NCBI RefSeq assembly: GCF_031846185.1
Contig: NZ_JAVRIF010000002.1
Span: 62,001-126,000 of the forward strand
DNA: 64,000 bases
Reading direction: 5' to 3'
Source of the DNA: Thalassotalea_H castellviae
GTDB lineage: Bacteria > Pseudomonadota > Gammaproteobacteria > Enterobacterales > Alteromonadaceae
This document shows, in pieces, positions 45,187 through 55,309 of this stretch (position 1 is the first letter of the stretch; every line of letters begins with the position of its first letter). Below the pieces are notes generated by a model, which saw only the letters and a list, made by a program, of their open reading frames with translations, was not told where the DNA came from and ran no database searches. The position numbers were made by a program, and so were the translations under genes.

Positions 45187-46611
45187 TTATTTCAGTTTAG
45201 AAATATCACGGGCGCCCCAATGAGGGAAGTGTTTTCTCACAAGCGCATTATATTCAAGTTCAAATGCTGAAAATTCAACTTTTTGATCTTTTGAAATCGC
45301 TTTATTGATCATCCCCGCACCAACGGTAATATTACTTAATCGGTCAATAATAATAAAAGCGCCTGTGGTTTTATTGTTGTGATATGCATCAAAATGCAGA
45401 GTTTCAGCCACTTCAAAATTTACCGAGCCTATTTCATTTAAAGCAAGTTGAGTAACGTCACTCGTTTCCATGGTATTTACATCGATACGATGTTCAATAT
45501 CGATGACATGACCAGTAGTAGTTTTACTACCTTGTTTAATATAATATTCACGCCCTGCTTCTAATTCATCTTCATGCATCCAAACAACAGAGGCATTAAA
45601 TTCTTTCGATGATTCAGGTAAGGCGCCTTTTTTGACGATCATCTCACCGCGGCTAATATCAATTTCATCATCAAGCGTTAACGTAATGGCTTGACCTTTA
45701 TCAGCACGCTCTAAATTTCCATCAAAGGTAACGATCGATTTTACCGTACTTTCTTTTCCAGAAGGTAAAGCAACAATCTCATCACCAACGCGAATATGAC
45801 CTGAGCCAATCGTACCAGAGAAGCCTCTGAAGTTTAAATTAGGACGGTTAACATATTGCACTTGCAGTCGAAATTGTGTGAAGCTTTCATCGTTATCAAC
45901 AGAAATAGTATTTAACAATTTCATCATTGTAGCGCCCGGATACCATGAAATATTGGCACTTTCTTCTACAACATTATCACCATTTAATGCAGAAATAGGT
46001 ACGAAACGCACATCATCAAATGCTAAACCATCAGCAAAGTCGCGATACTCTTTCTTAATGGACTGATAACGTTCTTGGCTATAATCAACCAAATCCATTT
46101 TATTGACAGCCACTAATACGTGTTTAACGCCAAGTAATGAACAAATAAAAGAATGACGACGGGTTTGAACTTGCACACCATGACGGGCATCAATCAAAAT
46201 AATCGCTAAATCACACGTAGAAGCACCTGTTGCCATATTACGTGTGTATTGTTCATGACCTGGAGTATCTGCAATAATAAACTTGCGCTTATCGGTTGCA
46301 AAATAACGGTAAGCAACGTCAATGGTAATACCTTGTTCACGCTCAGATTGTAAACCATCAACCAATAACGCTAGATCAACTGCTTCACCCGTAGTTCCTG
46401 ACTTTTTACTGTCATTTTCAATCGCGGCAAGCTGATCTTCAAAAATCATTTTTGAGTCGTGTAATAGACGACCAATTAGTGTACTTTTGCCGTCATCAAC
46501 ACTACCACAGGTAAAAAATCGCAACATTTCTTTATTTTCATGTTGCTTTAAATACGCTTCAATATCTGTTTCAAGCAAATTTGTTTCAAGTGAGTCTGAT
46601 TGATTACTCAT
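45187..46611 (-). CDS. cysN: Sulfate adenylyltransferase subunit 1 (GTPase)
   Basis: CysN is the regulatory GTPase of ATP sulfurylase, related to EF-Tu. G-motifs are visible: GSVDDGKSTLIGRLL (G1), DTPGHEQYTRNMATGAS (G3) and NKMDLVD (G4), followed by EF-Tu-like beta-barrel domains. The 474 residues match CysN without a fused CysC domain; the kinase is a separate gene two positions on. It lies 87 bases after cysD on the same strand. Confidence 0.97.
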   Translation of the reverse strand: MSNQSDSLETNLLETDIEAYLKQHENKEMLRFFTCGSVDDGKSTLIGRLLHDSKMIFEDQLAAIENDSKKSGTTGEAVDLALLVDGLQSEREQGITIDVAYRYFATDKRKFIIADTPGHEQYTRNMATGASTCDLAIILIDARHGVQVQTRRHSFICSLLGVKHVLVAVNKMDLVDYSQERYQSIKKEYRDFADGLAFDDVRFVPISALNGDNVVEESANISWYPGATMMKLLNTISVDNDESFTQFRLQVQYVNRPNLNFRGFSGTIGSGHIRVGDEIVALPSGKESTVKSIVTFDGNLERADKGQAITLTLDDEIDISRGEMIVKKGALPESSKEFNASVVWMHEDELEAGREYYIKQGSKTTTGHVIDIEHRIDVNTMETSDVTQLALNEIGSVNFEVAETLHFDAYHNNKTTGAFIIIDRLSNITVGAGMINKAISKDQKVEFSAFELEYNALVRKHFPHWGARDISKLK

Positions 46612-46698
46612 TTTTTTTCCTTTGGAATTTATTCTTATATCAGCACTAAGGCCTGATACGGATTAATATTGTTAGTTGGATAAATGACTAATGTAGGC

Positions 46699-47598
46699 TT
46701 AGAAATAACCTTCCATTTTTTTCTTTTCCATCGAACCTGCAGAATCATGGTCAATAACACGCCCTTGACGTTCAGAGGTTTTGGTTAACAACATTTCTTG
46801 AATAATTTCAGGTAAAGTCGTGGCATCAGATTCAACCGCTCCGGTTAACGGATAACAACCTAAAGTTCTAAAGCGAACATTTTTCATCATCACTTCTTCA
46901 CCTTCTTCAATTGGCATACGATCATCATCAACCATGATCAAAGTGCCGTCACGTTCAACAACTGGACGCTTTTCAGAAAGGTATAACGGAACAATTTTAA
47001 TATTTTCTAAATAAATATATTGCCAAATATCTAGCTCAGTCCAGTTTGATAATGGGAAAACACGAATACTTTCACCTTTATTGACTTTACCGTTATAAAC
47101 ATTCCACAATTCAGGACGTTGGCTTTTAGGATCCCAACGATGATTTTTGTCGCGAAATGAATATACCCGTTCCTTAGCACGAGATTTTTCTTCATCACGA
47201 CGCGCACCACCAAAAGCGGCATCAAAACCGTATTTATCTAACGCTTGTTTTAGCCCTTGGGTTTTCATGATATCGGTATGTTTGGCACTACCATGCTCAA
47301 ATGGGCTGATGTTCATGGCAAGACCTTCAGGGTTTTTATGCACTAATAGCTCAAAACCGTACTCTTTTGCCATTTGATCACGAAATTCAATCATTTCTTT
47401 GAATTTCCAGGTCGTGTCAACATGCAATAACGGAAAAGGTATTTTTCCAGGTGCAAACGCTTTACGGGCAAGGTGAAGTAAAACAGCAGAGTCTTTTCCG
47501 ACAGAATAAAGCATCACTGGGTTATCAAACTCAGCAGCAACTTCACGCATTATGTGGATAGATTCAGCTTCTAACTTTTGTAAATGAGTTAAATTCAT
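46699..47598 (-). CDS. cysD: Sulfate adenylyltransferase subunit 2
   Basis: CysD is the catalytic subunit that forms adenosine 5'-phosphosulfate from ATP and sulfate. The PP-loop appears as YSVGKDSAVLLHLARKAF near residue 31. FGGARRDEEKSRAKER and the C-terminal SERQGRVIDHD block are conserved. The 299 residues are normal. It is the first gene of the sulfate run. The reduction genes cysH and cysIJ are not in the window. Confidence 0.97.
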   Translation of the reverse strand: MNLTHLQKLEAESIHIMREVAAEFDNPVMLYSVGKDSAVLLHLARKAFAPGKIPFPLLHVDTTWKFKEMIEFRDQMAKEYGFELLVHKNPEGLAMNISPFEHGSAKHTDIMKTQGLKQALDKYGFDAAFGGARRDEEKSRAKERVYSFRDKNHRWDPKSQRPELWNVYNGKVNKGESIRVFPLSNWTELDIWQYIYLENIKIVPLYLSEKRPVVERDGTLIMVDDDRMPIEEGEEVMMKNVRFRTLGCYPLTGAVESDATTLPEIIQEMLLTKTSERQGRVIDHDSAGSMEKKKMEGYF

Positions 47599-47742
47599 TG
47601 GCTTCTTAACGTTAAATCCCTATTAAATATGACATGAATTTTGGCATAATACTTTAGTATGTTCCAATATAAGAAAGAAATTTAATAGACAAAAAATGAA
47701 TATAAAAATCATTCAAGCATTCATTTAGTATTAAGTAAGGAG

Positions 47743-49359
47743 TTATTTAGCCTGATTAAACTTGGAAATTAATGATAATGACGAGGAAGATAACCGTTCG
47801 CTTTGCTCTCCATCCATTACCTTTAATATTTGATTACCTAATTGTTTACCTAATTCTACTCCCCACTGATCAAAAGAATTAAGTTGCCACAAAGCCCCTT
47901 GAACAAATATTTTATGTTCATATAAAGCTAACAAAGCACCGAATGATTTAGGTGTGACACTTTTTAACAATAACGTATTACTTGGGGTATTACCTTTCAT
48001 GGTTTTATGGGGAGCTAAGCTTTCAATATCATCTGACGAGAAACCTGCAGCAGATAACTCTTCTTTTACTTGCGATAAGCTTTTACCTTGCATTAATGCT
48101 TCACTTTGCGCAAAACAATTTGCGACAAGCACTTGATGATGGCTGTTAAATGGGCTTGAACTGTTGAGGGCAATAATAAAATCAGTGGGGATAATATCAT
48201 CACTTTGATGCATTAATTGCATGAAAGCATGTTGGCCATTTGTGCCTTCCTGACCAAAAACAACCGGCGCAGTCTGCCACGATAATTTTTCACCATTAAC
48301 ACCAACAGATTTACCATTACTTTCCATGTCTGTCTGTTGCAAATACCCCGGTAAAGCACGTAAAGAATGATCATAAGGTAAAATGGCTAAACTAGAATGA
48401 GCTAGACCATTACGATTCCATATCCCTAGTAGCGCTAATAAAACAGGCATATTCTCTGAAAAAGAGGCCGTTTTAAAATGGTCGTCCATCTGTGCTGCAC
48501 CGGATTTTAACTGTGAGAACCCTTGGTTTCCTATCGCCAGCGCTAGCGGTAAGCCAACGGCAGACCATAACGAAAATCGACCACCAACCCAGTCCCACAT
48601 AGGTAAAATATGTTGTTTTGATAAACCAAATGAGATCACCGCATCAATATTGGTACTAATGGCGAACCATTGCTTTTCGATAATATCCTTATTGTTAGCG
48701 CTTGATAACATCCAATTTTTTATCGCTGTAGCATTGAGTAGTGTTTCTTGAGTGGTAAAAGTTTTTGATATCACCACAACTAACGTTGTTTCAACGGGTA
48801 GTAGACGCATTTTTTCTTCAACCGCACCGCCATCGACATTAGCTAACACATGAACATTTAATCCCGTAGTATGATATGGCTTAAGTGCAGTGAGTGCGAC
48901 TTTTATACCGTAATATGATCCTCCAATACCAATGGCTAAAACATCCGTAAATTTTTCTCCTGATGCCGAAAGTAGCTTGCCTGAACAAACATTATCAACA
49001 ATTTCAGCCATTTTATTTTCGGTCTCAATAACTTCTTGCGCTGTTTCTTTCAATATTGAGTGTTTTAATGACTTTGAGGCTCTTAATGCAGTGTGTAAAA
49101 CAGCCCGATTTTCTGTTTTATTAATTTTTTCACCTGAAAACATCTCATTGATCGTCTCAGATAAATGACAATTTTCTGCCCACTGAAACAAAGCAGATAA
49201 CTCGTTATCACAGATATTTTGTTTTGAATAATCAAGAAAGATATCGCCAACCGAGACAGAAAATTTATCGGCCCGATTTGCATCAGTAAATAATTCTAAA
49301 ATAGAACGATTTTTCACCTGCTTTGCAAGTTGGCAAATATCATTTAGCTCTTGAAACAC
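47743..49359 (-). CDS. pgi: Glucose-6-phosphate isomerase
   Basis: Pgi interconverts glucose-6-phosphate and fructose-6-phosphate. The motif ISKTFTTQETLLNA, the signature DWVGGRFSLWSAVGLPLAL, and the C-terminal GALLALYEHKIFVQGALW with the QWGVELGK end are all present. The 538 residues are slightly shorter than E. coli (549). It lies downstream of galU on the same strand and links glycolysis to UDP-glucose supply. Confidence 0.97.
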   Translation of the reverse strand: MFQELNDICQLAKQVKNRSILELFTDANRADKFSVSVGDIFLDYSKQNICDNELSALFQWAENCHLSETINEMFSGEKINKTENRAVLHTALRASKSLKHSILKETAQEVIETENKMAEIVDNVCSGKLLSASGEKFTDVLAIGIGGSYYGIKVALTALKPYHTTGLNVHVLANVDGGAVEEKMRLLPVETTLVVVISKTFTTQETLLNATAIKNWMLSSANNKDIIEKQWFAISTNIDAVISFGLSKQHILPMWDWVGGRFSLWSAVGLPLALAIGNQGFSQLKSGAAQMDDHFKTASFSENMPVLLALLGIWNRNGLAHSSLAILPYDHSLRALPGYLQQTDMESNGKSVGVNGEKLSWQTAPVVFGQEGTNGQHAFMQLMHQSDDIIPTDFIIALNSSSPFNSHHQVLVANCFAQSEALMQGKSLSQVKEELSAAGFSSDDIESLAPHKTMKGNTPSNTLLLKSVTPKSFGALLALYEHKIFVQGALWQLNSFDQWGVELGKQLGNQILKVMDGEQSERLSSSSLSLISKFNQAK

Positions 49360-49507
49360 CGATATATCCTTATTTTATCAATCAACTATTATTAACTATT
49401 ACTAAAGTGCTTAACTAATGAGAGACGCATACAGAAACACCTATTTTAAAACAATCATTAAATACGATACGGTCTTAGAAGTAACATGAAAGGTAACACT
49501 GTATTAA

Positions 49508-49544
49508 GGTATTTAAGCAGAAAAGACTTTCCGCATTAAATACC
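49508..49544 (-). other. Stem-loop between galU and pgi
   Basis: GGTATTTAA and TTAAATACC pair, and further bases inside the loop can extend the stem. It lies just after the galU stop but lacks a T-run, so it may be a weak terminator or a processing site. Confidence 0.4.
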
Positions 49545-49565
49545 TCACTATTTACTGTAAATAGA

Positions 49566-50474
49566 CTATTTTAATAACTCAATTAAATGTTGTTTAAAGT
49601 CATCAGCAAGTTCAGGATGTCTTAAACCATATTCAACGTTGGCATTCATATAACCAAGCTTAGAGCCACAGTCATGTGATTTACCTGTCATATGGAAAGC
49701 CTCAACAGTTTCTTTTTCCATCAGCATTGCAATTGCATCGGTTAGCTGAATTTCATCACCAGCTCCTGGAGGTGTTAAACTGAGCAAATCCCAAATTTTT
49801 TCAGACAAGACATAACGACCGACAACCGCTAAATTCGATGGTGCACTTTCTACCGGTGGCTTTTCAACAATAGCCGTCATGGTTTTTGACTCTCCTGGCG
49901 CAAGTTCATAACCGCCACAATCAACAACGCCGTAGCTACTGACTTTTTCCATAGGTACAGGTTCAACCATGATCTGACTATAATTGCCTATTTCCTTATA
50001 ACGGGTAAGCATGGCAGAAAGGTTTTCTGTTTTTAGGTTGGCATGAACATCATCGAGGATAACATCAGGTAAAACCACAGCAAAAGGCTCATTTCCGATA
50101 ATTGGACGCGCTTTTAATACCGCATGTCCCAAGCCTTTCGCTTCACCTTGACGCACATGCAATATAGTGATGTCTTTTGGGCAAATCGCTTGAATTTCAT
50201 CGAGTAATTGACGTTTAACACGCTTTTCAAGCGTCGTTTCTAATTCAAAGGATTTATCAAAGTGATTTTCAATAGCATTTTTCGAAGAATGGGTCACTAA
50301 AACAATTTCTTTAATGCCCGCATCGATACATTCATTGACAATATATTGAATTAACGGCTTATCCACTATCGGCAACATTTCTTTCGGGATGGCTTTCGTT
50401 GCGGGTAACATTCTTGTTCCAAGACCTGCGACAGGGATCACTGCTTTGGTAATTTTTTTTTCCATATTGACCAT
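49566..50474 (-). CDS. galU: UTP-glucose-1-phosphate uridylyltransferase
   Basis: GalU makes UDP-glucose from UTP and glucose-1-phosphate. The nucleotide-binding signature GLGTRMLPATKAIPKEMLP is at the N-terminus, followed by VDKPLIQYIVNE and VLPDVILDD. The 302 residues are normal. The start is taken as the first ATG, though an ATG three codons later (MEKKITKAVIP) has a comparable upstream region. With galE and pgi it forms the nucleotide-sugar supply for the nearby polysaccharide locus. Confidence 0.97.
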   Translation of the reverse strand: MVNMEKKITKAVIPVAGLGTRMLPATKAIPKEMLPIVDKPLIQYIVNECIDAGIKEIVLVTHSSKNAIENHFDKSFELETTLEKRVKRQLLDEIQAICPKDITILHVRQGEAKGLGHAVLKARPIIGNEPFAVVLPDVILDDVHANLKTENLSAMLTRYKEIGNYSQIMVEPVPMEKVSSYGVVDCGGYELAPGESKTMTAIVEKPPVESAPSNLAVVGRYVLSEKIWDLLSLTPPGAGDEIQLTDAIAMLMEKETVEAFHMTGKSHDCGSKLGYMNANVEYGLRHPELADDFKQHLIELLK

Positions 50475-50761
50475 CTTTATTGACTATAATTTATGTTAAC
50501 TGGGTTAAATAGTACTATTAATTAACATTTAAACTCCAGTTTAATGTTATTTTTTCAGAATTTAATTCATTTTCAATCGAATTCTTCCGCTTAAAACATC
50601 AGATAACTGCGCGATAAACTTGCGCTTGATGGCTATCAAAGGTATAAATGCCGCTGATTTATTATAAAAAGCGTCGACATCGATACGTTTGATTTAACCA
50701 TTAAACAACCACACCAATAATAAAAATAGATGTACGTCGCCCCTTACGAAGGAAATTATAT

Positions 50762-52306
50762 ATGACAACGCAAACTGACCATTCGTTCTTTGGTCATCCT
50801 AAAGGCTTACAAACTTTGTTTATCACAGAAATGTGGGAACGTATGAGTTATTATGGCATGCGCATGCTGCTTGTACTTTTTATGACAGCAACATTACAAG
50901 AAGGCGGTTTAGGCTTAACTGTCGCATCTGCAGCAGCAATTTATGGTTTATATACCGGTAGTGTTTATTTTATGGGCTTACCTGGCGGTTGGATTTCTGA
51001 CCGATTGCTCGGTGGGCAAAAGTCTGTTTGGTACGGCGCTATCATTATTATGATTGGCCATATTATTTTAGCCATTCCAAGTGATGATACTTTCTTTATA
51101 GGTTTAATCGTTGTTATTTTAGGTACCGGTTTATTAAAGCCCAATATCGGCGCTATGGTTGGTCAATTATATGCGGATAAAGATGTTCGTCGTGATAGTG
51201 GCTACGCCATATATTATATGGGCATTAATATAGGCTCTGTAATTGGTTACGGCGTTTGTGGTTACTTAATGGAAAATGTTGGCTGGCACTGGGCATTTGG
51301 CGCAGCTGCAGTTGGTATGGCGTTAGGTTTAATTCAATATAAAATTACTACTCCTAAACTTGCTGGCGTTGGTGAACACCCTGTTTATCCGATGTCAGAA
51401 AAAGCTCAGAAAACAAGTTGGTCACTAATTGGTGCCGTATTAGGTGGTATAGCTATAGTCACAGCCTTAGTTTTCAATGGTACTATTTCAATCGACCCGG
51501 TAGCGGTAGCACAATATGTTGCGATAGCATTCTCGCTTATTTTTGTTATTTATTACGCCGTTATTTACTTTTTCAGTAACTTAACCCCAAATGAAAAGAA
51601 AAGACTGTGGGCATTATTACTGATTTGTATCGCTTCTGCCTGTTTTTGGTCTGGATTTGAGCAAGCAGGTTCTTCAATGAACTTATTCGCACGTGATTAT
51701 ACCGACCGTTTAGTTGGCTCATTTGAGGTACCTACAGGCTGGTTCCAATCACTAAATTCTGTGTTTATTGTTTTATTGTCTCCTTTCTTCGCTGCATTAT
51801 GGATTAACTTAGGTAAAAAATTAGTTAGCCCCTCTTACGGTATTAAATGTGCCTTTGGTTTGATCATCATGGCAAGTGGTTTTATCGTAATGTTTTTTGC
51901 TGCACAATACGCCGCTTCAGGTATGAAAGTAGCGCCTTATTGGTTAGTTGCCACTTACTTTTTACACACAGTAGGTGAATTATGTTTAAGTCCAGTTGCA
52001 CTTAGTGCGGTTAGTAAACTTTCTCCTAAACGTTTTGCTGGTCAAATGATGGGGATTTTCGTATTAACCTATTCAATTGGTAATATTATTTCTGGTTTAC
52101 TAGCGGGTAACTACGATCCAAATAACGTAGAGCAAATACCTTCGTTATATCTCCAAATTAGTTTATTTAGTATTGGTATCGGGATTGTAATGTTGTTAAT
52201 TGGTTTGAAATCAAGATTTTGGGAAAGCCTTGCTGCTGATGATGAAGACCCTAAAGCGGAAGATACAGCGGCTGAACACGTGAAGTCAGCATCGCCAGTT
52301 AGTTAA
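50762..52306 (+). CDS. Proton-dependent oligopeptide transporter (POT/PTR family)
   Basis: This is a 514-residue inner-membrane peptide:proton symporter with about 14 hydrophobic segments. The proton-coupling motif ExxER is in EMWERMSYYGMR near residue 22. The PTR2 signatures GGWISDRLLGGQKSVWYGA and YYMGINIGSVIGYGVCGYL in part follow, and WSGFEQAGSSMN lies in the second half. Di- and tripeptides are the expected substrates; it resembles DtpA. GAAGGA lies about 8 bases before the ATG. A terminator follows. Confidence 0.93.
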   Translation: MTTQTDHSFFGHPKGLQTLFITEMWERMSYYGMRMLLVLFMTATLQEGGLGLTVASAAAIYGLYTGSVYFMGLPGGWISDRLLGGQKSVWYGAIIIMIGHIILAIPSDDTFFIGLIVVILGTGLLKPNIGAMVGQLYADKDVRRDSGYAIYYMGINIGSVIGYGVCGYLMENVGWHWAFGAAAVGMALGLIQYKITTPKLAGVGEHPVYPMSEKAQKTSWSLIGAVLGGIAIVTALVFNGTISIDPVAVAQYVAIAFSLIFVIYYAVIYFFSNLTPNEKKRLWALLLICIASACFWSGFEQAGSSMNLFARDYTDRLVGSFEVPTGWFQSLNSVFIVLLSPFFAALWINLGKKLVSPSYGIKCAFGLIIMASGFIVMFFAAQYAASGMKVAPYWLVATYFLHTVGELCLSPVALSAVSKLSPKRFAGQMMGIFVLTYSIGNIISGLLAGNYDPNNVEQIPSLYLQISLFSIGIGIVMLLIGLKSRFWESLAADDEDPKAEDTAAEHVKSASPVS

Positions 52307-52338
52307 TTATTTCAACTTAAAATAAAAGCAGTTCCTAT

Positions 52339-52371
52339 AAAATAGCCAACAATATCGTTGGCTATTTTTTT
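52339..52371 (+). terminator. Rho-independent terminator after the POT transporter
   Basis: Twelve-base arms (AAAATAGCCAAC and GTTGGCTATTTT) enclose a six-base loop and run into T. It lies about 30 bases after the stop. Confidence 0.88.
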
Positions 52372-52432
52372 ACTTTCACTTTTTTGCTTCGCCGTTTATT
52401 GTTAACTTATCAATCCATACTGATCAGACAAA

Positions 52433-53041
52433 ATGACTACCTCTAATTCACTTTCTAGAAATGAAATTAGGCATGTAATTCGCCAGAAACGTCAATCATT
52501 AGATGAAACAACCCAGCAACAACAGTCACAGCGTTTAGCGAGCAGTTTACTCAATCACCCAAAAGTACTTACCGCTCAGTCTATTGCTATCTACTTAACT
52601 AATGATGGTGAGTTAAATACGGATAAATTTATTCACGCGTGTTGGGCGCAAAACATAAAGACTTACTTACCTGTGCTTCACCCTTTTAGTAAAGGTCATT
52701 TATTATTTTTGCACTATCATGAACACACCATAATGCAACGGAACAAATATCATATTTTAGAGCCGAAATTGAACGTTTTGGATGTCTTGCCACTTGAACA
52801 ACTCGATATCATTTTTACTCCGTTAGTTGCTTTTGACAAGACAGGAGCAAGGCTTGGGATGGGAGGTGGATACTACGATAGAACACTGAGTAAATGGTAC
52901 GCCCAAAAAGCAAAAACAAATAAACCCTACCCGATTGGCTTAGCTCATGACTTTCAACAGGTTGAGACAATTCCCAGTGAACATTGGGATATTCCAATTC
53001 CTGAAATTATTACACCTAACCATCAATTTAAATTTTATTAA
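52433..53041 (+). CDS. 5-formyltetrahydrofolate cyclo-ligase
   Basis: The enzyme converts 5-formyl-THF to 5,10-methenyl-THF using ATP. The signature ARLGMGGGYYDRTL and the N-terminal RQKRQSLDETTQQQQSQRL helix are typical of the YgfA family. The 202 residues are normal. In many gammaproteobacteria this gene follows zapA and the 6S RNA; neither is found here, where a transporter terminator lies just upstream. Confidence 0.93.
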   Translation: MTTSNSLSRNEIRHVIRQKRQSLDETTQQQQSQRLASSLLNHPKVLTAQSIAIYLTNDGELNTDKFIHACWAQNIKTYLPVLHPFSKGHLLFLHYHEHTIMQRNKYHILEPKLNVLDVLPLEQLDIIFTPLVAFDKTGARLGMGGGYYDRTLSKWYAQKAKTNKPYPIGLAHDFQQVETIPSEHWDIPIPEIITPNHQFKFY

Positions 53042-53125
53042 TCTTAATACTTCTTTTCCTTCGATAACATATATTCAGCCGTTATTGGCTGATATAATAA
53101 CGGCAAAAATTACAGGACCTCCTCT

Positions 53126-53782
53126 ATGACTCAAGATGAAATGAAAAAAGCAGCGGCTATCAAAGCGCTAGAATTTGTTAAAAAAGATTCTATCGTTGGT
53201 GTTGGTACAGGCTCAACGGTTAACCACTTTATAGACGCATTAGCGACAATGAAAAATGATATTGAAGGCGCCGTTTCAAGCTCAGAGGAGTCAACCAAAA
53301 GATTACAAGCTCACGGCATTGAAGTATTTGATTTAAATAATGTTGATGTTATTGATGTTTACATTGACGGTGCCGATGAAATTACCAAGCACATGCATAT
53401 GATCAAAGGTGGCGGCGCTGCACTTACCCGCGAAAAAATTGTTGCCGCGGTGGCAAAATCTTTTATCTGCATTTGCGATCAATCTAAGCAAGTTGAAGTT
53501 TTGGGCAAATTTCCATTACCTGTTGAAGTGATCCCTATGGCAAGGAGTTATGTTGCCCGAGAATTAGTAAAACTTGGTGGTGATCCAGTTTATCGTCAAG
53601 GCGTGATCACAGATAACGGAAACGTCATTCTCGATGTGCATAACTTAGACATAATCGATCCAATACGCTTGGAAAATGACATCAATGCCTTGGTAGGTGT
53701 TGTTACCAATGGTTTGTTTGCCGCTCGCGGTGCCGATGTTTTAATACTTGGAACCCCTGAAGGGGCAAAAATAGTAAAATAA
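53126..53782 (+). CDS. rpiA: Ribose-5-phosphate isomerase A
   Basis: RpiA interconverts ribose-5-phosphate and ribulose-5-phosphate in the pentose phosphate pathway. VGVGTGSTVNHFIDAL, DGADEITKHMHMIKGGGAAL and LTREKIVA contain the substrate and catalytic residues of the family. The 218 residues match E. coli (219). It lies 84 bases after the cyclo-ligase gene and 147 bases before serA, all on the same strand. Confidence 0.97.
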   Translation: MTQDEMKKAAAIKALEFVKKDSIVGVGTGSTVNHFIDALATMKNDIEGAVSSSEESTKRLQAHGIEVFDLNNVDVIDVYIDGADEITKHMHMIKGGGAALTREKIVAAVAKSFICICDQSKQVEVLGKFPLPVEVIPMARSYVARELVKLGGDPVYRQGVITDNGNVILDVHNLDIIDPIRLENDINALVGVVTNGLFAARGADVLILGTPEGAKIVK

Positions 53783-53929
53783 CACTTTAGAGTTTATGCA
53801 CTATATGTTAGTTTAATATCAGATTTAGGCATCTAGCCATCTATTTGATTTTTGTAAGCGGTTTGAGAGCTTATCCTTACATTAACATTTTAATAGTTTT
53901 AGTAACTTTACCAAGAGTGATTATCGATC

Positions 53930-55159
53930 ATGAGTAATAAATCATTAGCAAAAGAAAAAATTAAGATCTTATTATTAGAAGGTGTTCATCAAAGCGCTAT
54001 TGAAGAGCTTAAATCTCAAGGATATAGCAACATTGAATATTTGAAAACGTCTTTAGCTGAAGAAGAATTGATCGAAAAAATTTCCTCTGTACATTTTATT
54101 GGTATTCGCTCACGTACTATGTTGAATGAAAATGTACTTAAGCATGCCAAAAAACTCGTGGCGATTGGTTGTTATTGTATTGGCACAAACCAAGTTGATA
54201 CCAAAGCCGCTCAAAAGTTAGGAATACCAGTATTTAATGCGCCTTTCTCAAATACTCGTTCAGTTGCTGAATTAGTCATCGGTGAATTATTGCTTTTATT
54301 ACGTGGTATACCTGAGAAAAGTGCACAAGCGCATCGTGGAGTGTGGAATAAGTCTGCGGTAGGATCGGTGGAAGCCAGAGGAAAAACTTTAGGTATTATT
54401 GGTTATGGCCATATCGGTATGCAATTAGGCATACTTGCTGAAACCATTGGCATGAAAGTACGCTTTTATGACATTGAAACTAAATTACCTTTAGGTAATG
54501 CAAGCCAAGCTTCATCACTTAATGCCTTACTTGCTGAATCTGATGTTGTTAGCTTGCATGTACCAGAAACCCCTCAAACTCAAAATATGATGGCGGTTGC
54601 TGAATTTAACGCTATGAAAGATGGTGTTATCTTTATCAATGCCTCACGTGGTACCGTTGTTGATATTGACGCATTATCGCAAGCATTGAAGGCCAAAAAA
54701 GTTGCAGGTGCCGCTATTGATGTTTTCCCAGTGGAACCGAAAGGCAACGATGAAGAATTTGTTTCACCATTACGTGAGTTTGATAATGTGATTTTAACGC
54801 CTCACATTGGCGGTAGCACGAAAGAAGCTCAAGAAAATATAGGCTTAGAAGTCGCCAGTAAATTAGCGAAATATTCAGATAATGGCTCAACATTGTCTGC
54901 AGTGAATTTTCCGCAAGTGTCTTTACCAGGTCATACAGGCACCAGCCGTTTACTACACATTCATCGCAATCAGCCGGGCATTTTGACTAAAATTAACCAA
55001 GCATTTGCCGAGCATAACGTGAATATTGCTGCTCAGTATCTACAAACCGATGATGAAATTGGCTATGTGGTTATTGATATTGAAACTGCGGATAGCGCAA
55101 CCGCTTTACGAGCATTAAAAGCCATTGAAGGTACTATTAAAGCGAGAATCTTGCATTAA
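53930..55159 (+). CDS. serA: D-3-phosphoglycerate dehydrogenase
   Basis: SerA starts serine synthesis by oxidising 3-phosphoglycerate with NAD. The Rossmann motif GIIGYGHIGMQLG, the RGTVVDIDAL segment, and the catalytic histidine in TPHIGGSTKEAQ are present. A C-terminal ACT domain of about 75 residues (RLLHIHRNQPGILTKINQAF) predicts feedback inhibition by serine. The 409 residues match the E. coli form (410). The rpiA-serA neighbourhood is conserved, although the E. coli genes converge and here they are co-directional. Confidence 0.97.
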   Translation: MSNKSLAKEKIKILLLEGVHQSAIEELKSQGYSNIEYLKTSLAEEELIEKISSVHFIGIRSRTMLNENVLKHAKKLVAIGCYCIGTNQVDTKAAQKLGIPVFNAPFSNTRSVAELVIGELLLLLRGIPEKSAQAHRGVWNKSAVGSVEARGKTLGIIGYGHIGMQLGILAETIGMKVRFYDIETKLPLGNASQASSLNALLAESDVVSLHVPETPQTQNMMAVAEFNAMKDGVIFINASRGTVVDIDALSQALKAKKVAGAAIDVFPVEPKGNDEEFVSPLREFDNVILTPHIGGSTKEAQENIGLEVASKLAKYSDNGSTLSAVNFPQVSLPGHTGTSRLLHIHRNQPGILTKINQAFAEHNVNIAAQYLQTDDEIGYVVIDIETADSATALRALKAIEGTIKARILH

Positions 55160-55196
55160 TAATGGTTTGATTAGCTAATCAGCATGTAATTAAACG

Positions 55197-55224
55197 AAAG
55201 CCCAAATATCGCTATTTGGGCTTT
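55197..55224. terminator. Terminator between serA and pgpA
   Basis: Twelve-base arms (AAAGCCCAAATA and its complement) enclose the four-base loop TCGC. T-rich flanks occur on both strands, so it can serve both converging genes. Confidence 0.85.
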
Positions 55225-55309
55225 TATCTTAAACTGGCTTGGGTTGGCTTGCACAGATGATTTATCAACCGAAGTAAGTGAGCCTATTAGGAAAGAATAT
55301 AATCAATCA

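Noticed and set aside
52372..52432. 6S RNA expected next to the cyclo-ligase gene
   Set aside because: The gap between the transporter terminator and the gene is only about 60 bases, too short for 6S RNA.
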